Origin: DASZWJ01 sp963813895
Lineage (GTDB): Bacteria; Pseudomonadota; Gammaproteobacteria; JAURND01
Length of the DNA stretch: 64,000 bases
Assembly (NCBI GenBank): GCA_963813895.1
Contig: CAWFAS010000001.1
Location: 124,001-188,000, forward strand
Reading direction: 5' to 3'
In this document: one piece after another, positions 8,963 through 18,083 of the stretch
Numbering within the stretch: the stretch's first letter is position 1
Layout of the letters: each line of letters opens with the position of its first letter
The notes under the pieces: model-generated
Told to the model about the DNA's origin: nothing
Seen by the model: only the letters and a program-made list of their open reading frames with translations
Database searches by the model: none
Position numbers and translations under genes: made by a program

Positions 8963-9009
8963 AAGCAAGACAATATATCAAATATATCAGGTATACCCTG
9001 TCCCTCAGG

Positions 9010-9289
9010 CTATCCGATGCACACATTTTGTAATTACTAGAAATACCGAGTATGTCGTTCCTGCTTTACCGAATTATCCTAAAATATCAGCCTATCAAGC
9101 AGGAATCTAGTGCCCACCTTTCCAACGGAACGCACAAATGCCAGTCATAACTGTTTAATGCTACTTCATTTTATTTGAAAATTAGGCACTGGATCCCCGC
9201 TTGATAGGCTGATATTTTAGGATAATTCGGTAAAGCGGAGACGACGAACTCTAATTCTGGCAGCTTAAAAAAACGTGGGCATCCGATAG
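9010..9289. repeat. MITE-like element B, copy 1 (280 bp)
   Basis: Bounded by CTATCCGATGC and its inverse GCATCCGATAG. Inside lies a perfect 37-bp inverted repeat (starting CTTTACCGAATTATCC, ending TCAAGC). A second copy is at 56312-56560 in the opposite order, with matching inner segments including the GTGCGTTCCGTTGGAAAGG stretch. No ORF is present. It fills most of the 600-bp gene-free gap with element A. Confidence 0.75.
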
Positions 9290-9353
9290 GCCCCTCAGGA
9301 TAGTCCTGATAGCCCTACAATATGCACTCAAAAAATTTATGGTAGATAAAAAA

Positions 9354-10727
9354 TTATTTTTTCCTGATACAAAATGCTACAACCGCACCCATTGTCAACC
9401 AGGCTAATCCAACCCATTGCGCAGTGTGTGATGCTGTAAGGATGATAACGGTAGTCACCATCAATCCCAATAACGGCATGAGTAGATGTTTCCACCAACT
9501 GAAGGTATTGTTACGAGAGCGTATTGCAAACCAACCTATCACGGATAAGTGCAGCAACAAGAAGGCTGTGAGCGCACCGATGTTGACTATTGATACTAAC
9601 CGATCCAAACCGTCGGCACGTTGGGCAGCCCACACGGCAGCTACCAAGGTAATGGCAGCCGCGATTAATAAAGCTACGCGAGGAACGCCGCTTTGTTTAT
9701 CGACACTAGATAATATCTTAAATAATCGGCCACTACGTGCCATGGCAAATAACAATCTTCCCGCTGCTGCTTGTCCAGCCAAGGCTGCAAATGCCGCACC
9801 AATGGCTTTACTAAATGCGATTAACTGGTGTAGCCCATGACCTATGCCTACTTCCACTGCGTCATAAAAGGCTAAACCTTGCTTAGCGGGATTTGCAGCC
9901 AGCAGGGCCGCGGATTCATGCGTTAGCAAAGCTACCAGATAAGTTTGCACAATAAACAATAAACCGGTCAGCCCTAGACAGAATAATAAAGCGCGCGCTA
10001 CTTGCTGCGAGCCGCCGGTATTTTCTTCTGCAAATGCAGCAATGGCATCAAAACCTAGAAAAGACAACACAGCTATAGATACTGCACTGAGAACCCCTTT
10101 GAATGAGAAACCGCCTTGTCCGGCAAAAGGAGATAACCAGTGTTGAGTAGCACCCTGTTTTAGCAAAATAATCATTGCGGCAACGATGAAAATTAGCAAC
10201 ACCGCAATTTCCATAATTAATATTAAAAGGCCAGCCAAGGCTGCGGTCCTTACGCCGCGCAAATTAAGAGCTGTGGTAACTATGACTGCAATTGCCGTAA
10301 AAATCCAAGAGGGTATGGATGGCACTAATGCATGGAGCGCAATACCTGAAAAAAGATAAGCGACAGCAGGTATCAGTAAATAATCTAAAGCGACCATCCA
10401 CCCAGCAATAAATCCTGCACTTTTGCCGAGACCAGCGTTGGCATAGGCAAAGATGGAACCAGCCTGCGGTATAACTTGCACCATCAGAGCATAGGAAAAA
10501 GCTGTCAAAGCCATAACCACGGTCGCTAGCACATAAACTAATGCGACTGCACCCTGTGATTTGGCGTCTAGTACGCCGAAAATCCCTACTGGCGCCATGG
10601 GGGCCATAAAAAGTAATCCATAAACAATTAGATCGCGGAAATTTAGAGTGCGATGCAATCTAGAAGGCGGGTTAGCGGCAGATTTGGATTGGGAAAGCTC
10701 GTGCGTAGGTTTAGACATTTTGTTCAT
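9354..10727 (-). CDS. APC-superfamily amino acid/polyamine permease
   Basis: 457 residues with about 12 membrane segments. The amino end (LNFRDLIVYGLLFMAPMAPV) and the helix-6 region (SFLGFDAIAAFAEE) match the putrescine-importer/FrlA-like branch of the APC family, where the F-GFDa..a..EE motif is conserved. It should import amino acids or polyamines. The start overlaps the 3' end of the small ORF upstream by 17 bases. It is not closely similar to the permease at 905-2449. Confidence 0.87.
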   Translation of the reverse strand: MNKMSKPTHELSQSKSAANPPSRLHRTLNFRDLIVYGLLFMAPMAPVGIFGVLDAKSQGAVALVYVLATVVMALTAFSYALMVQVIPQAGSIFAYANAGLGKSAGFIAGWMVALDYLLIPAVAYLFSGIALHALVPSIPSWIFTAIAVIVTTALNLRGVRTAALAGLLILIMEIAVLLIFIVAAMIILLKQGATQHWLSPFAGQGGFSFKGVLSAVSIAVLSFLGFDAIAAFAEENTGGSQQVARALLFCLGLTGLLFIVQTYLVALLTHESAALLAANPAKQGLAFYDAVEVGIGHGLHQLIAFSKAIGAAFAALAGQAAAGRLLFAMARSGRLFKILSSVDKQSGVPRVALLIAAAITLVAAVWAAQRADGLDRLVSIVNIGALTAFLLLHLSVIGWFAIRSRNNTFSWWKHLLMPLLGLMVTTVIILTASHTAQWVGLAWLTMGAVVAFCIRKK

Positions 10728-10995
10728 CGTTTTTTAGATGAGGCTCAGCAGGGTCTTTGTGTGTTGAAGAACTAAAATCACCGCACACAATCATCGGCCC
10801 AGAAAATTTTAAAATCATCATTAAACTTTCCAAATTGGGCGGTATATCGTTTTTATCGTTGTTAAAAACTTTGGCAGTAAAGTTATAATGCTCTGCAATT
10901 CTTTTTTGAATATCACCGAACCTATACAGATTAAAGTCATTAGCGTGTGATTTTTTAAATTCTTTAGCATCAGATTTCTGGTCTTCTATAGACAT
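10711..10995 (-). CDS. Small protein, possible papain-like-fold fragment
   Basis: 94 residues. Near the end is LKFSGPMIVCGDFSSSTHKD, which resembles the 'GPLwvaGdF' strand of C70/C58-like papain-fold effectors just before the catalytic His. A Cys box is absent and the protein stops soon after, so it may be a truncated effector gene. It overlaps the permease start by 17 bp, so it could also be co-transcribed with it. Family assignment is tentative. Confidence 0.35.
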   Translation of the reverse strand: MSIEDQKSDAKEFKKSHANDFNLYRFGDIQKRIAEHYNFTAKVFNNDKNDIPPNLESLMMILKFSGPMIVCGDFSSSTHKDPAEPHLKNDEQNV

Positions 10996-11018
10996 AAAAA
11001 TACATCGATATTTAACTT

Positions 11019-11053
11019 CGTTACGCGTGGCTCAGATTTTTCTTACGTGATAA
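11019..11053. repeat. Element E half copy, left of GNAT-GrpB gene
   Basis: GCGTGGCTCAGATTTTTC followed by TTACGTGATAA is the outer end of the same element seen in full at 37937-38170. It abuts the 3' end of the GNAT-GrpB gene. The mirror-image end lies at 12159, beyond the gene's start. Confidence 0.6.
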
Positions 11054-11055
11054 TT

Positions 11056-12108
11056 TCATTTTTTTTCCTTTCCAGCCTTTTGCAACACGTCATTAATAAA
11101 TTCTTGTTTAGCACTGGTGTATTGTTCACGATCATAGGTATGTTGCTGTGCTAACCTTATTTTTAATTGTTGATATTCAATTGCTATTTCAGGATGCGCA
11201 ATAAGATAGTCTCTAAACAGATTTTTTTCACGCCAATGCTTTGAGTCTAACTCAACGATATGCACATGATGGCTGCGTTTTTCTCCAAACGGCGGCATAC
11301 CTTTTACAAAAAATAATCGCGTTGGGTCTGGGTTTTCATCCCAATAGACATACCCTTGTGCCGTCAACCGGTCTATAGCTACTTGTTTTATAGTTATGAG
11401 TGAATCGACAGCAATTTGAATATCAATAATGGGTTTCGACGACATTCCTGGAATAGCCGTGCTGCCAATGTGTTGGATATCAATGATATGATCTGTGGGA
11501 AGCGTTGCATAAAGTTGGGCTATTTCGAGATTTGCCATATTTGGCCATCGCGTTTCATACGGAAGCAATTCAACGCCATCATTCTTGTAAATTTCATACC
11601 AAAATACTTCGCTTCCATTATACCATAATCGTTTTTCTCGAAAATCAAACCCTGATTTTTTTAAAACAATTTGTGAAGCAATATTTTTCGGATGGCTGGC
11701 AGCGATGAGTTTATTAATGGGTAAATGCTCAAAGCCCCAGCGTATTAATGCCTTGGTTAATTCCGTTGCATAACCTTTCCCCCAGAATTGTTTGTGCAGG
11801 CGATAGCCGACTTCAATATCAGGTTGTTCATCATAATACCCCATATGAAACAAACCCGCCTGACCAATAAAATCACCGCTTGTTTTTTCAAATACGGAAC
11901 AAAATCCGATGCCATGTTTTTCTTGGTATTGCATAGCTTCCTGCAAGAATTTTCTAACTTGCACTTCTGTGTGCGTAGTACCATCGCCAATATACTTCAT
12001 GACCTCTGGGTCAGATCGTAATGCAAATACGTTATCAAAATCTGTTAATTCTGTAGTTTTAAGAATTAGACGTGTCGTTTCTAAAAAAATTCCCAATAGC
12101 ATCTCCAA
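11056..12108 (-). CDS. GNAT acetyltransferase fused to GrpB/UPF0157 domain
   Basis: 350 residues in two domains. Residues 1-175 are a RimJ/RimL-type N-acetyltransferase (LETTRLILKTTELTD; acetyl-CoA loop region HKQFWGKGYATELTKALI; NxaSqivlkKsGF). Residues 176-345 are a GrpB family domain, a nucleotidyltransferase-like fold (IQHIGSTAIPGMSSKPIIDI is its signature). This fusion is known in other bacteria; the substrate is not. The gene is flanked by outward-facing halves of repeat element E, which suggests it moved as a cassette or was inserted into an element. Confidence 0.85.
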   Translation of the reverse strand: MEMLLGIFLETTRLILKTTELTDFDNVFALRSDPEVMKYIGDGTTHTEVQVRKFLQEAMQYQEKHGIGFCSVFEKTSGDFIGQAGLFHMGYYDEQPDIEVGYRLHKQFWGKGYATELTKALIRWGFEHLPINKLIAASHPKNIASQIVLKKSGFDFREKRLWYNGSEVFWYEIYKNDGVELLPYETRWPNMANLEIAQLYATLPTDHIIDIQHIGSTAIPGMSSKPIIDIQIAVDSLITIKQVAIDRLTAQGYVYWDENPDPTRLFFVKGMPPFGEKRSHHVHIVELDSKHWREKNLFRDYLIAHPEIAIEYQQLKIRLAQQHTYDREQYTSAKQEFINDVLQKAGKEKK

Positions 12109-12158
12109 CTTGGTTTTATCTTGCAGTCGCTTCGCATTAAAAAATTTGTAAATATTCG

Positions 12159-12222
12159 GTTATCACGTAAAAAGAATCCGAGCCGCACGCGTTAGCAAGC
12201 GCTGCCTAAGCTTCAGCGATCA
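12159..12222. repeat. Element E half copy, right of GNAT-GrpB gene
   Basis: Begins TTATCACGTAAAAAG and continues ATCCGAGCCGCACGCGTTAG, matching the left arm of the complete element at 37937-38170 and the inverse of the half copy at 11019-11053. It is followed by a run of ten C (12223-12232). Confidence 0.65.
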
Positions 12223-12578
12223 CCCCCCCCCCTAAGATAGGCGTCACAAATTCTATCAATAAAAGGCAATGTAATCCATAAGTTGCAAAATGCCTGGTTA
12301 AATTCAATATCCCCCTATCTGGTATCATTCATTTATGGCATAATTCGCCTCGGTAATGATGCCCCATCAATCCAATGAAATCCCTAACACTTTTTTACAT
12401 ATACCCGATACACTTAGGATTTCGGTGTAACCATGAAGCCCATATTGCGTGATTTGCCCATGCTGATAGCAAAAAGATCAGTGATACGCTGGTGTATGCT
12501 CGGTTTGACGCAAAAAACCTCCCTGATTTATCCATAACCTGGGGATAGCCGTGTTGAAATTTTATCGCTGGAGCCACA
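12223..12578. other. Gene-free stretch with C10 tract and a repeat half
   Basis: I see no coding frame with family character here. The stretch holds a C10 tract at its left, the element C terminal sequence at 12400-12428, and a GGAG ribosome site at about 12563 serving the methyltransferase. ORFs that can be drawn through it are extensions of the repeat. Confidence 0.5.
12400..12428. repeat. Element C terminal sequence, solo copy
   Basis: The 29-bp end TATACCCGATACACTTAGG… is identical to the terminal repeat of the full elements at 35707-35891 and 55502-55686. Only one end is present, so this is a remnant or a hotspot for partial insertion. Confidence 0.7.
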
Positions 12579-13364
12579 ATGGAAAATAAAAGTTATATTT
12601 TTACAATTGGGCAAGAAATATTAGAAGGTTCTGACGTTGTAAATACAGCATTCAATGCTACCACCCAATATTTTTTATTAGCTAATGGTTTAATGCCTGG
12701 CAAGAGTGTTCTCGATGTAGGTTGTGGGGCGGGTATTATGACGCGCTGGATTGCGGAGCAAGTGGGTAAAAACGGAAAAGTCCTGGGTGTTGATAGTGAT
12801 TCGTATCAGATAGAAGTTGCCAAAAAGAAAATCAGGCAAGAAAATTTTTTTAACTGTGAATTCCAAGCTCTATCTGCCTATGATATTAATGAAATTAAGC
12901 AACCCATTGATTTAATTTATTGCCGCTTTTTGCTTCATCATTTAAATGAGCCGGATAAAGTCATAAAGAAAATATATGATCTATTAAATCCAGGCGGCAT
13001 TTTTGTAAGCGAAGAAGGTATTTGTGCTCATGGTTTTAGTTATCCTCCCAGCGACGCTTTTAAAGCCACCCCTGACGATGGTGAGATGCCTGATAAAAAT
13101 ATTGGAAAAAAACTTTATTACAAGCTTTCCCGTGCCGGCTTCAAGATTCAAAAAGTCAATATCATTCAGCCTGTGCTTGTTCGAAAAGAGGAAAAAGAAA
13201 TGCTGTTGGAAGCACATATGGCGGGTAAAGAATCATTTCTTTCATCAGGAAATACTGAGGCAGATTGGCAACGATTATATGAAGAAACTCAAAAACTTAT
13301 AAACAATGATGAGCAAATTGTAGGATTTTATGCAAGTTGTCAAATAGCAGCTGTTAAAATATAA
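12579..13364 (+). CDS. Class I SAM-dependent methyltransferase
   Basis: 261 residues. Motif I VLDVGCGAGIM lies at about residues 44-54, the acidic loop GVDSDS follows, and IDLIYCRFLLHHL is motif II/III. This is the Methyltransf_25/31 type. The acceptor is unknown. A GGAG lies 8 bases before the ATG. It is followed by an NTF2-like protein on the same strand after 105 bp, perhaps in one unit. Confidence 0.85.
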   Translation: MENKSYIFTIGQEILEGSDVVNTAFNATTQYFLLANGLMPGKSVLDVGCGAGIMTRWIAEQVGKNGKVLGVDSDSYQIEVAKKKIRQENFFNCEFQALSAYDINEIKQPIDLIYCRFLLHHLNEPDKVIKKIYDLLNPGGIFVSEEGICAHGFSYPPSDAFKATPDDGEMPDKNIGKKLYYKLSRAGFKIQKVNIIQPVLVRKEEKEMLLEAHMAGKESFLSSGNTEADWQRLYEETQKLINNDEQIVGFYASCQIAAVKI

Positions 13365-13469
13365 AATATAATATTATGGTTTAGTCCGGAGTAATTTCTA
13401 CGCCAGTAATCTTGTTTGTTTTGATTTTGATCAGAAATTGATTTTGTAAAACCTCGTTAAACTATCGAT

Positions 13470-13952
13470 ATGCCCATGCAGCCCATCTTCACTGACATTC
13501 AGCATTTAAGTTATTTAAAAGATCGAGTAGATATTATCGACACGATTCTTCGCAGCGCTTATGCAATGGACATACATGATTGGTCATTATTACGTTCTTG
13601 CTTGGACGACGAACTTTTCATTGATTATTCTGCATTGCGCAATCTGCCCGCACAATTAATGTCTGCTGATGACTTCGTGTCTAAAAGAGCCAAAGATCTG
13701 TCACATTTAAAATTGCAGCATATCAGCACTAATCATTTGGTCACTATTGATGAAAACAAAGCAAAATGTACCTGCTGTTTTCTGATTCATCGATTAGAAC
13801 CCGTGACCGACAATACATTTGACACAGCAGGGCATTATACTTATGAGTTAATTCGCAAGAAAGCAGTTTGGTGCATTAACGCAATTATACAAACCGTACT
13901 CTGGAATCGAGGTGAGGCCAAAATACATGGAGCATTTAGAGATAAAAAATAA
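13470..13952 (+). CDS. SnoaL-like/NTF2-fold protein
   Basis: 160 residues resembling the SnoaL_4 group of NTF2-fold proteins: a long first helix (DRVDIIDTILRSAYAMDIHDW), then 'D.LL…C..dDe.fiDYs', ending with a beta-rich segment (TAGHYTYELIRKKAVWCINA). Relatives include hydratases, isomerases and dehydratases as well as inactive binders. The His and Asp expected in the pocket are present (HDW, DYS), but function cannot be stated. Confidence 0.65.
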   Translation: MPMQPIFTDIQHLSYLKDRVDIIDTILRSAYAMDIHDWSLLRSCLDDELFIDYSALRNLPAQLMSADDFVSKRAKDLSHLKLQHISTNHLVTIDENKAKCTCCFLIHRLEPVTDNTFDTAGHYTYELIRKKAVWCINAIIQTVLWNRGEAKIHGAFRDKK

Positions 13953-14014
13953 CCATTAAAAAATTACTGGGGGCGTCGTTTTTTATGAAAGTCCATCTGA
14001 CCTTGCACAAGCCT

Positions 14015-14513
14015 TTAATCAACAACCCTCAAGGAGAAAGGATTAAATTTAGTCTTGAAGTCATAATAATCAATGTTATCTTTACGTTTTAAATAGCTGG
14101 TAATTTTATAGGTTATAGGAACCGCACAAATTTCATATATGACTTTAATCAGGTATACATTAACAATGATCCGCCCAATCTCCGCATAAGCTATTACCCC
14201 TCCAAACGCTAGCTAATAAAGCACTCCAAATCACCTGCCTGCTGATTTTAAAACCATAAACCTCAGTTAAAATATCATCAAATATGTAGGTCAAAGGAAA
14301 AAATACCAATCCTGCGGGAAACGAAATGGAGCCCACCGTGACCAACTTAAAGGCGGTTAAATTAGACAATATGAGAAAGGCAGAAAAAATAATACCCACC
14401 ACAACCACACTGGCCCGTATTGATCCGAGCTGCAATGAAGCTGGGAGGAGATTATTATTGCCGTTTTCAATATCTAACTTTGTGTTAGCTTTTGCTGATT
14501 CAACGTTTATCAT
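14015..14513 (-). pseudogene. Broken queuosine-precursor transporter (VUT family)
   Basis: The first 105 residues match the YhhQ/VUT family (AFLILSNLTAFKLV, LVFFPLTYIFDDILTEVYGF). At about 14205 the frame ends as an unrelated tail. A one-base shift continues as GRIIVNVYLIKVIYEICAVP and then a lysine-rich end to TAA at 14015-14017, the normal carboxy terminus. Together they make about 165 residues against about 220-240 in the family. Part of the middle is therefore deleted and the junction is out of frame. In the family this protein imports a queuosine precursor; here it should be inactive. Confidence 0.75.
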
Positions 14514-14535
14514 GTCAATAAATCTCCGGGTGGAG

Positions 14536-14949
14536 CTACTTCTGAAAAATCATAGAATCATTTTTAAATGCTTTAAACTCTAAAGATAAGCCATTAGTAT
14601 CATAAAAAAATAGGGTGGCTTGTTCTCCCGATTCACCTTTGAAGCGAACATAGGGCTTAATAACAAACTCTATTTGATGCTTTTGGAGCTTTAAAGATAA
14701 AGCTTCCCAATCTTTCCAATCTAATATTACACCAAAATGCGGTATGGGTACTGGATGGCTGTCTACGGGATTAAAAAAGCGATCGATTTTCTGATCTGGG
14801 TTTAAATGAAAAACCAGTTGATGTCCAAAAAAATCAAAGTCAATCCAGGACTCATCCGATCTGCCTTCAGAACAACCGAGAATGGTTCCATAAAAATGAC
14901 GGGCTTTTTGCAAATCTGGCACAGGAATTGCGAGGTGAAATGGTCTCAT
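14536..14949 (-). CDS. VOC-fold (glyoxalase/dioxygenase-like) protein
   Basis: 137 residues, a single vicinal-oxygen-chelate unit. FHLAIPVPDLQKARHFYGTI opens the fold and a final LFFYDTNGLSLEFKAF supplies the conserved late Glu. His4 and the late Glu are candidate metal ligands. Members include glyoxalase I and resistance proteins, so function is open. The gene is on the same strand as the broken VUT gene that follows it. Confidence 0.8.
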   Translation of the reverse strand: MRPFHLAIPVPDLQKARHFYGTILGCSEGRSDESWIDFDFFGHQLVFHLNPDQKIDRFFNPVDSHPVPIPHFGVILDWKDWEALSLKLQKHQIEFVIKPYVRFKGESGEQATLFFYDTNGLSLEFKAFKNDSMIFQK

Positions 14950-14974
14950 AAAAACTCTCCACTGGTCATTTTAA

Positions 14975-15235
14975 TTGATGATTGAAGTTGTGAGTTATAT
15001 TTTAGTGGTAGGCTGTTTAATCGGTTTTATCTTAACAAGCTTAATCAGCCTCGCGACTAAAATCACTGGCCAGTTATCCCTCTCGCGTTTTAATCATTTG
15101 ACCCTATCCTTGATTCCGCTGGCTGGATGTAGTGTATTTATCGGATTATTGACCAAAACTACCAGCATGTTACAAAAATATGCGAATCTGGGTTTTGTAT
15201 TGTTTTCAATAAGGGCTAGAACTAGGCTTTTCTGA
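14975..15235 (+). CDS. Small membrane protein or fragment
   Basis: 86 residues with two hydrophobic helices (VSYILVVGCLIGFILTSLIS and LIPLAGCSVFIGLL). The last 10 residues (IRARTRLF) look like run-on past a junction, and the end overlaps the 3' end of the pseudogene on the other strand. It is probably the amino-terminal part of a larger membrane protein. No family is recognised. Confidence 0.35.
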   Translation: MMIEVVSYILVVGCLIGFILTSLISLATKITGQLSLSRFNHLTLSLIPLAGCSVFIGLLTKTTSMLQKYANLGFVLFSIRARTRLF

Positions 15236-16227
15236 ATTTTGTTTGACATTTTCTTGCTGTATTGCTTGCTCACAAATCTCTACTAAGTTGTCATACATCA
15301 TTGCCTTATGTCCGCCAGCAGTTTGAAAATCAGAAGCTTGTTTTAAGTAGACTAATGCCTCCTGATATTTTTTTGCAGCCATTAATGAATTACCTAATAA
15401 AAAAGCAATCTTTTGTTCATCTAAAATCATTGCATCCGTTGATTGAAAAAGGTCTAAAGCTGGACGCAAACAGTTTGCAGCTTCGAGGAATTCAAGTTTT
15501 TGCATGTGGATTTCCCACTGCTTGATATGTAGCTTGACCTGTTTCTCATCATAGACCTCAATCTTCAACAAATCAAAAGAAGCTATTTTTTCTCCTGGTT
15601 TAATTGGATAATGTTTTTTTGCCACATCAGCTACATTATCATAAAGAGTCTTAATATCTTGGGGACCTAGATTTCCGCTATTTAGCGCTAGAAGTTTATC
15701 TAGTTCAGCCTGCTAGAAATAATCAAGTATATCATCTGGAATTTGTTCAGGCTTTCCGGAAAAATTAAAAAAGGGATCGAGTATTATCCCGGGAAAATTA
15801 ACCCTAAAAATTCTTTTAATTTAACTTTATCTGCAAATGGAATCTGCCGACACTTGTCAAGAAGCCCCCTACCCTTTGGGTAGCGATCCTTAAGATCAAT
15901 AAAGCACATAACGTGACCTATACCCGGTTTTTGCCTATTAAGGAAGTTCAAATAATTGATTTGCCCCTCTTTAAATTTGTTTAAATTTATCAAACTCAAA
16001 TAAGCTACAGTAGCTTGAGGTCCACAGTTCACTTTTCCAAGCAAACCAAGGAAAAGGTAACACCCCGTTTGGCTTAAAAGGCCATTTTCTTGGTAATTAA
16101 AAACCACTTTTACTATATCATCGATTCTATCCTGACATTGCCTCTTCTAATCCAGTGAAACATCTCGGACACCTTTCACATTCTCTTTTACCTTTTTTAA
16201 TACGGCCTTGCATAATTTATTTTCCAA
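15206..16227 (-). pseudogene. Decayed TPR-type protein, two nonsense codons and a frameshift
   Basis: A strong ribosome site (GGAGG at 16235-16239) precedes a TTG at 16227, and three collinear pieces follow. The first is 26 codons ending at TAG 16147-16149. The second keeps the same frame to about 15784 (NYQENGLLSQTGCYLFLGLL). A frameshift there is followed by IILDPFFNFSGKPEQIPDD and TAG at 15713-15715, then the rest to 15206. The last part has a TPR-like pattern (LEFLEAANCLRPALDLF, AKKYQEALVYLKQA). The original would be about 340 residues and is possibly effector-like. Family is not recognised. Confidence 0.65.
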
Positions 16228-16496
16228 TATAAAACCTCCCTCTAGTTATTATTAATATATTTCGTAACTCATCCCACCTCGTCTTGGCATGGATACCAGG
16301 ATCCAGTTTACAAGGATGTGAAAGTTTTGCGCCAAGCAGCCTGGAACCGCAGCTTCCTGTGGGACGATGTGTTCTATATGGGGTAAGCAGCTACATTAGG
16401 ATTTAATTTCGCACATTTGGTCTATAAAATCACACCATATTCCGTGGAGTACCTGGTAAGTATAAAAATAATTCCTGGGATGATAAGCACTCAAAC

Positions 16497-17708
16497 TCAA
16501 TATAAAAAGCCAAAAATATAAAGTGGAATCTTACGACCAAAGCCTATTTCTACACCATCAATCGCTAGATAGCTATTAGCTTCCCCGCGAATTTGATCAA
16601 AATTTTTAGATTTTCCGCCAACTTCAACGATGTAATGATTGTCAATGATAAAATCAGCCTGGTCGTGTAAGCTTAAGCGATGTGTGTGTGAGAGCTGATT
16701 GACAAAAAAAGTTTCTCTAAGGTTCCCAATGTCATTCGTTAATTTTAAAACACCATTGACTGCACAGATAAGATTAGTATTCTCCATGTAAATTTTCCCA
16801 GGCTTCCGAATGAGTTTTAATCCTGTGGCGTTATGAAATACATTGTTCAGCAATCCAGCTTGTTCTAAATGTTCCAGGCAGGCATAAATAACTTCACGAG
16901 AAACTCGGAGATCTTTACTGATCCTATCAATATTGGGGACAAGACTTTTACTCGTAGCTACCAACCATAGTAATTTTTTTAAAACCAGGATCGTTGGTTG
17001 CCTAAGATTATGTACGACAGCAATATCTTCAAATAATACTTTTTCAATAATATTATTGATTTTAGATAAATAATCTTCATTTCCTTCTAGAAAAAATGGA
17101 AAATATCCGGCGAGCAGATAATCATTGAAATGCTTGAGGATAGTTTGTCTTTTGAAGTTTTCAGCAATGACTATGTGCTGGGAAAATACCTCATCTAAGG
17201 TAACTTGAGGTACTTCCAGCTCAGCATTAAAATGTAGGTACTCTCTAAAAGATAGGCCTTTGAGCTCATAATACACCGCCCTGCGGGATAAGTCATATTT
17301 GCTTTTTTTTAACTCTAATACTGAGCTGGCAGAAAATATAATTTGTTTATCACGGTAAGTGTCCAAAATGTTTTTAAGCTCTTGCCCCCAGGTTGGGTAT
17401 TTATGTATTTCATCAATAAACAAAGCCTCTCCGCCAAATTGAAAAAACGTTTGCGCAATGACAAATAAACCTTCTCCTAATACGTAAATATTGTCTGCGG
17501 AAATATAAAGGGCTTTGGAAACGCTTTTATACTGATTTAACAAGAATTGGGCCATTAAAGTCGTTTTGCCGACTCCACGATTACCGAGAAGGCATATACC
17601 TCTCGCTTTCCAGTTAATTTGGCGGTAGAGATAACGTTGTTTTGCGGTTGATATATTAGCCATTACCGATTCATGAATGGCTATTAATGGTTCTAACGAA
17701 ATTGTCAT
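16497..17708 (-). CDS. AAA_14/DUF4143-type P-loop ATPase
   Basis: 403 residues. Walker A GNRGVGKTT is at residues 42-50 and Walker B ALFIDEIH at about 97-104. A late VEVGGKSKNFDQI is the nuclease-like lysine strand of DUF4143 proteins. The frame stays open to a GTG/ATG at 17786, but a good promoter (17746-17773) lies inside that extension, so I place the start at 17708 (MTISLEP). It resembles the gene at 5043 in architecture but not closely in sequence. A role in defence or DNA transactions is possible; neither is shown. Confidence 0.78.
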   Translation of the reverse strand: MTISLEPLIAIHESVMANISTAKQRYLYRQINWKARGICLLGNRGVGKTTLMAQFLLNQYKSVSKALYISADNIYVLGEGLFVIAQTFFQFGGEALFIDEIHKYPTWGQELKNILDTYRDKQIIFSASSVLELKKSKYDLSRRAVYYELKGLSFREYLHFNAELEVPQVTLDEVFSQHIVIAENFKRQTILKHFNDYLLAGYFPFFLEGNEDYLSKINNIIEKVLFEDIAVVHNLRQPTILVLKKLLWLVATSKSLVPNIDRISKDLRVSREVIYACLEHLEQAGLLNNVFHNATGLKLIRKPGKIYMENTNLICAVNGVLKLTNDIGNLRETFFVNQLSHTHRLSLHDQADFIIDNHYIVEVGGKSKNFDQIRGEANSYLAIDGVEIGFGRKIPLYIFGFLY

Positions 17709-17745
17709 ATGTAGTTTGCAAAATAATAATATTAGTGTAACGTAT

Positions 17746-17773
17746 ATCTTACAATATTGTTTAATTTTGTCAA
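17746..17773 (-). promoter_or_regulatory. Sigma-70-like promoter of the ATPase gene
   Basis: Read on the minus strand: TTGACA at 17773-17768, a 16-base AT-rich spacer, and TAAGAT at 17751-17746. Transcription would begin near 17740, about 30 bases before the ATG at 17708. This argues for that start over the longer frame. Confidence 0.6.
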
Positions 17774-18083
17774 GTGCAGATGACATCTTCCATTAGAGTC
17801 ACGGGACAAATCCAGGGTTGCCCTTAAATTCCACATTTTTTCCTTAACTATTCAGCCTATTGACATATAAGCTATGGGACTCCTTATTTTGATAAGTGTT
17901 TTTTTTATATTAAGCTGATTTCTAATTGTTTTTCATTGGTTAAACTTGTTTTTTGAGGATGGAGGAAATTCTACTTACAATCAATTTTCTTGAAACTAGG
18001 CCCTAATATAAGTATATTTATAAAAAATAGTCATAAATTAATCGTTTTTTTAGTTTTGTAATCATTTTTTGAGGTCGATAACA

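Noticed and set aside
12395..12577. 60-residue minus-strand frame containing NPKCIGYM
   Set aside because: It is read through the element C end; the same residues appear at other copies of the repeat.
293..16149. In-frame TAG codons inside otherwise open frames (473-475, 15713-15715, 16147-16149) as evidence for amber recoding
   Set aside because: Other broken genes here carry TAA or frameshifts, and intact genes end normally with TAG; simple pseudogene decay explains all three.
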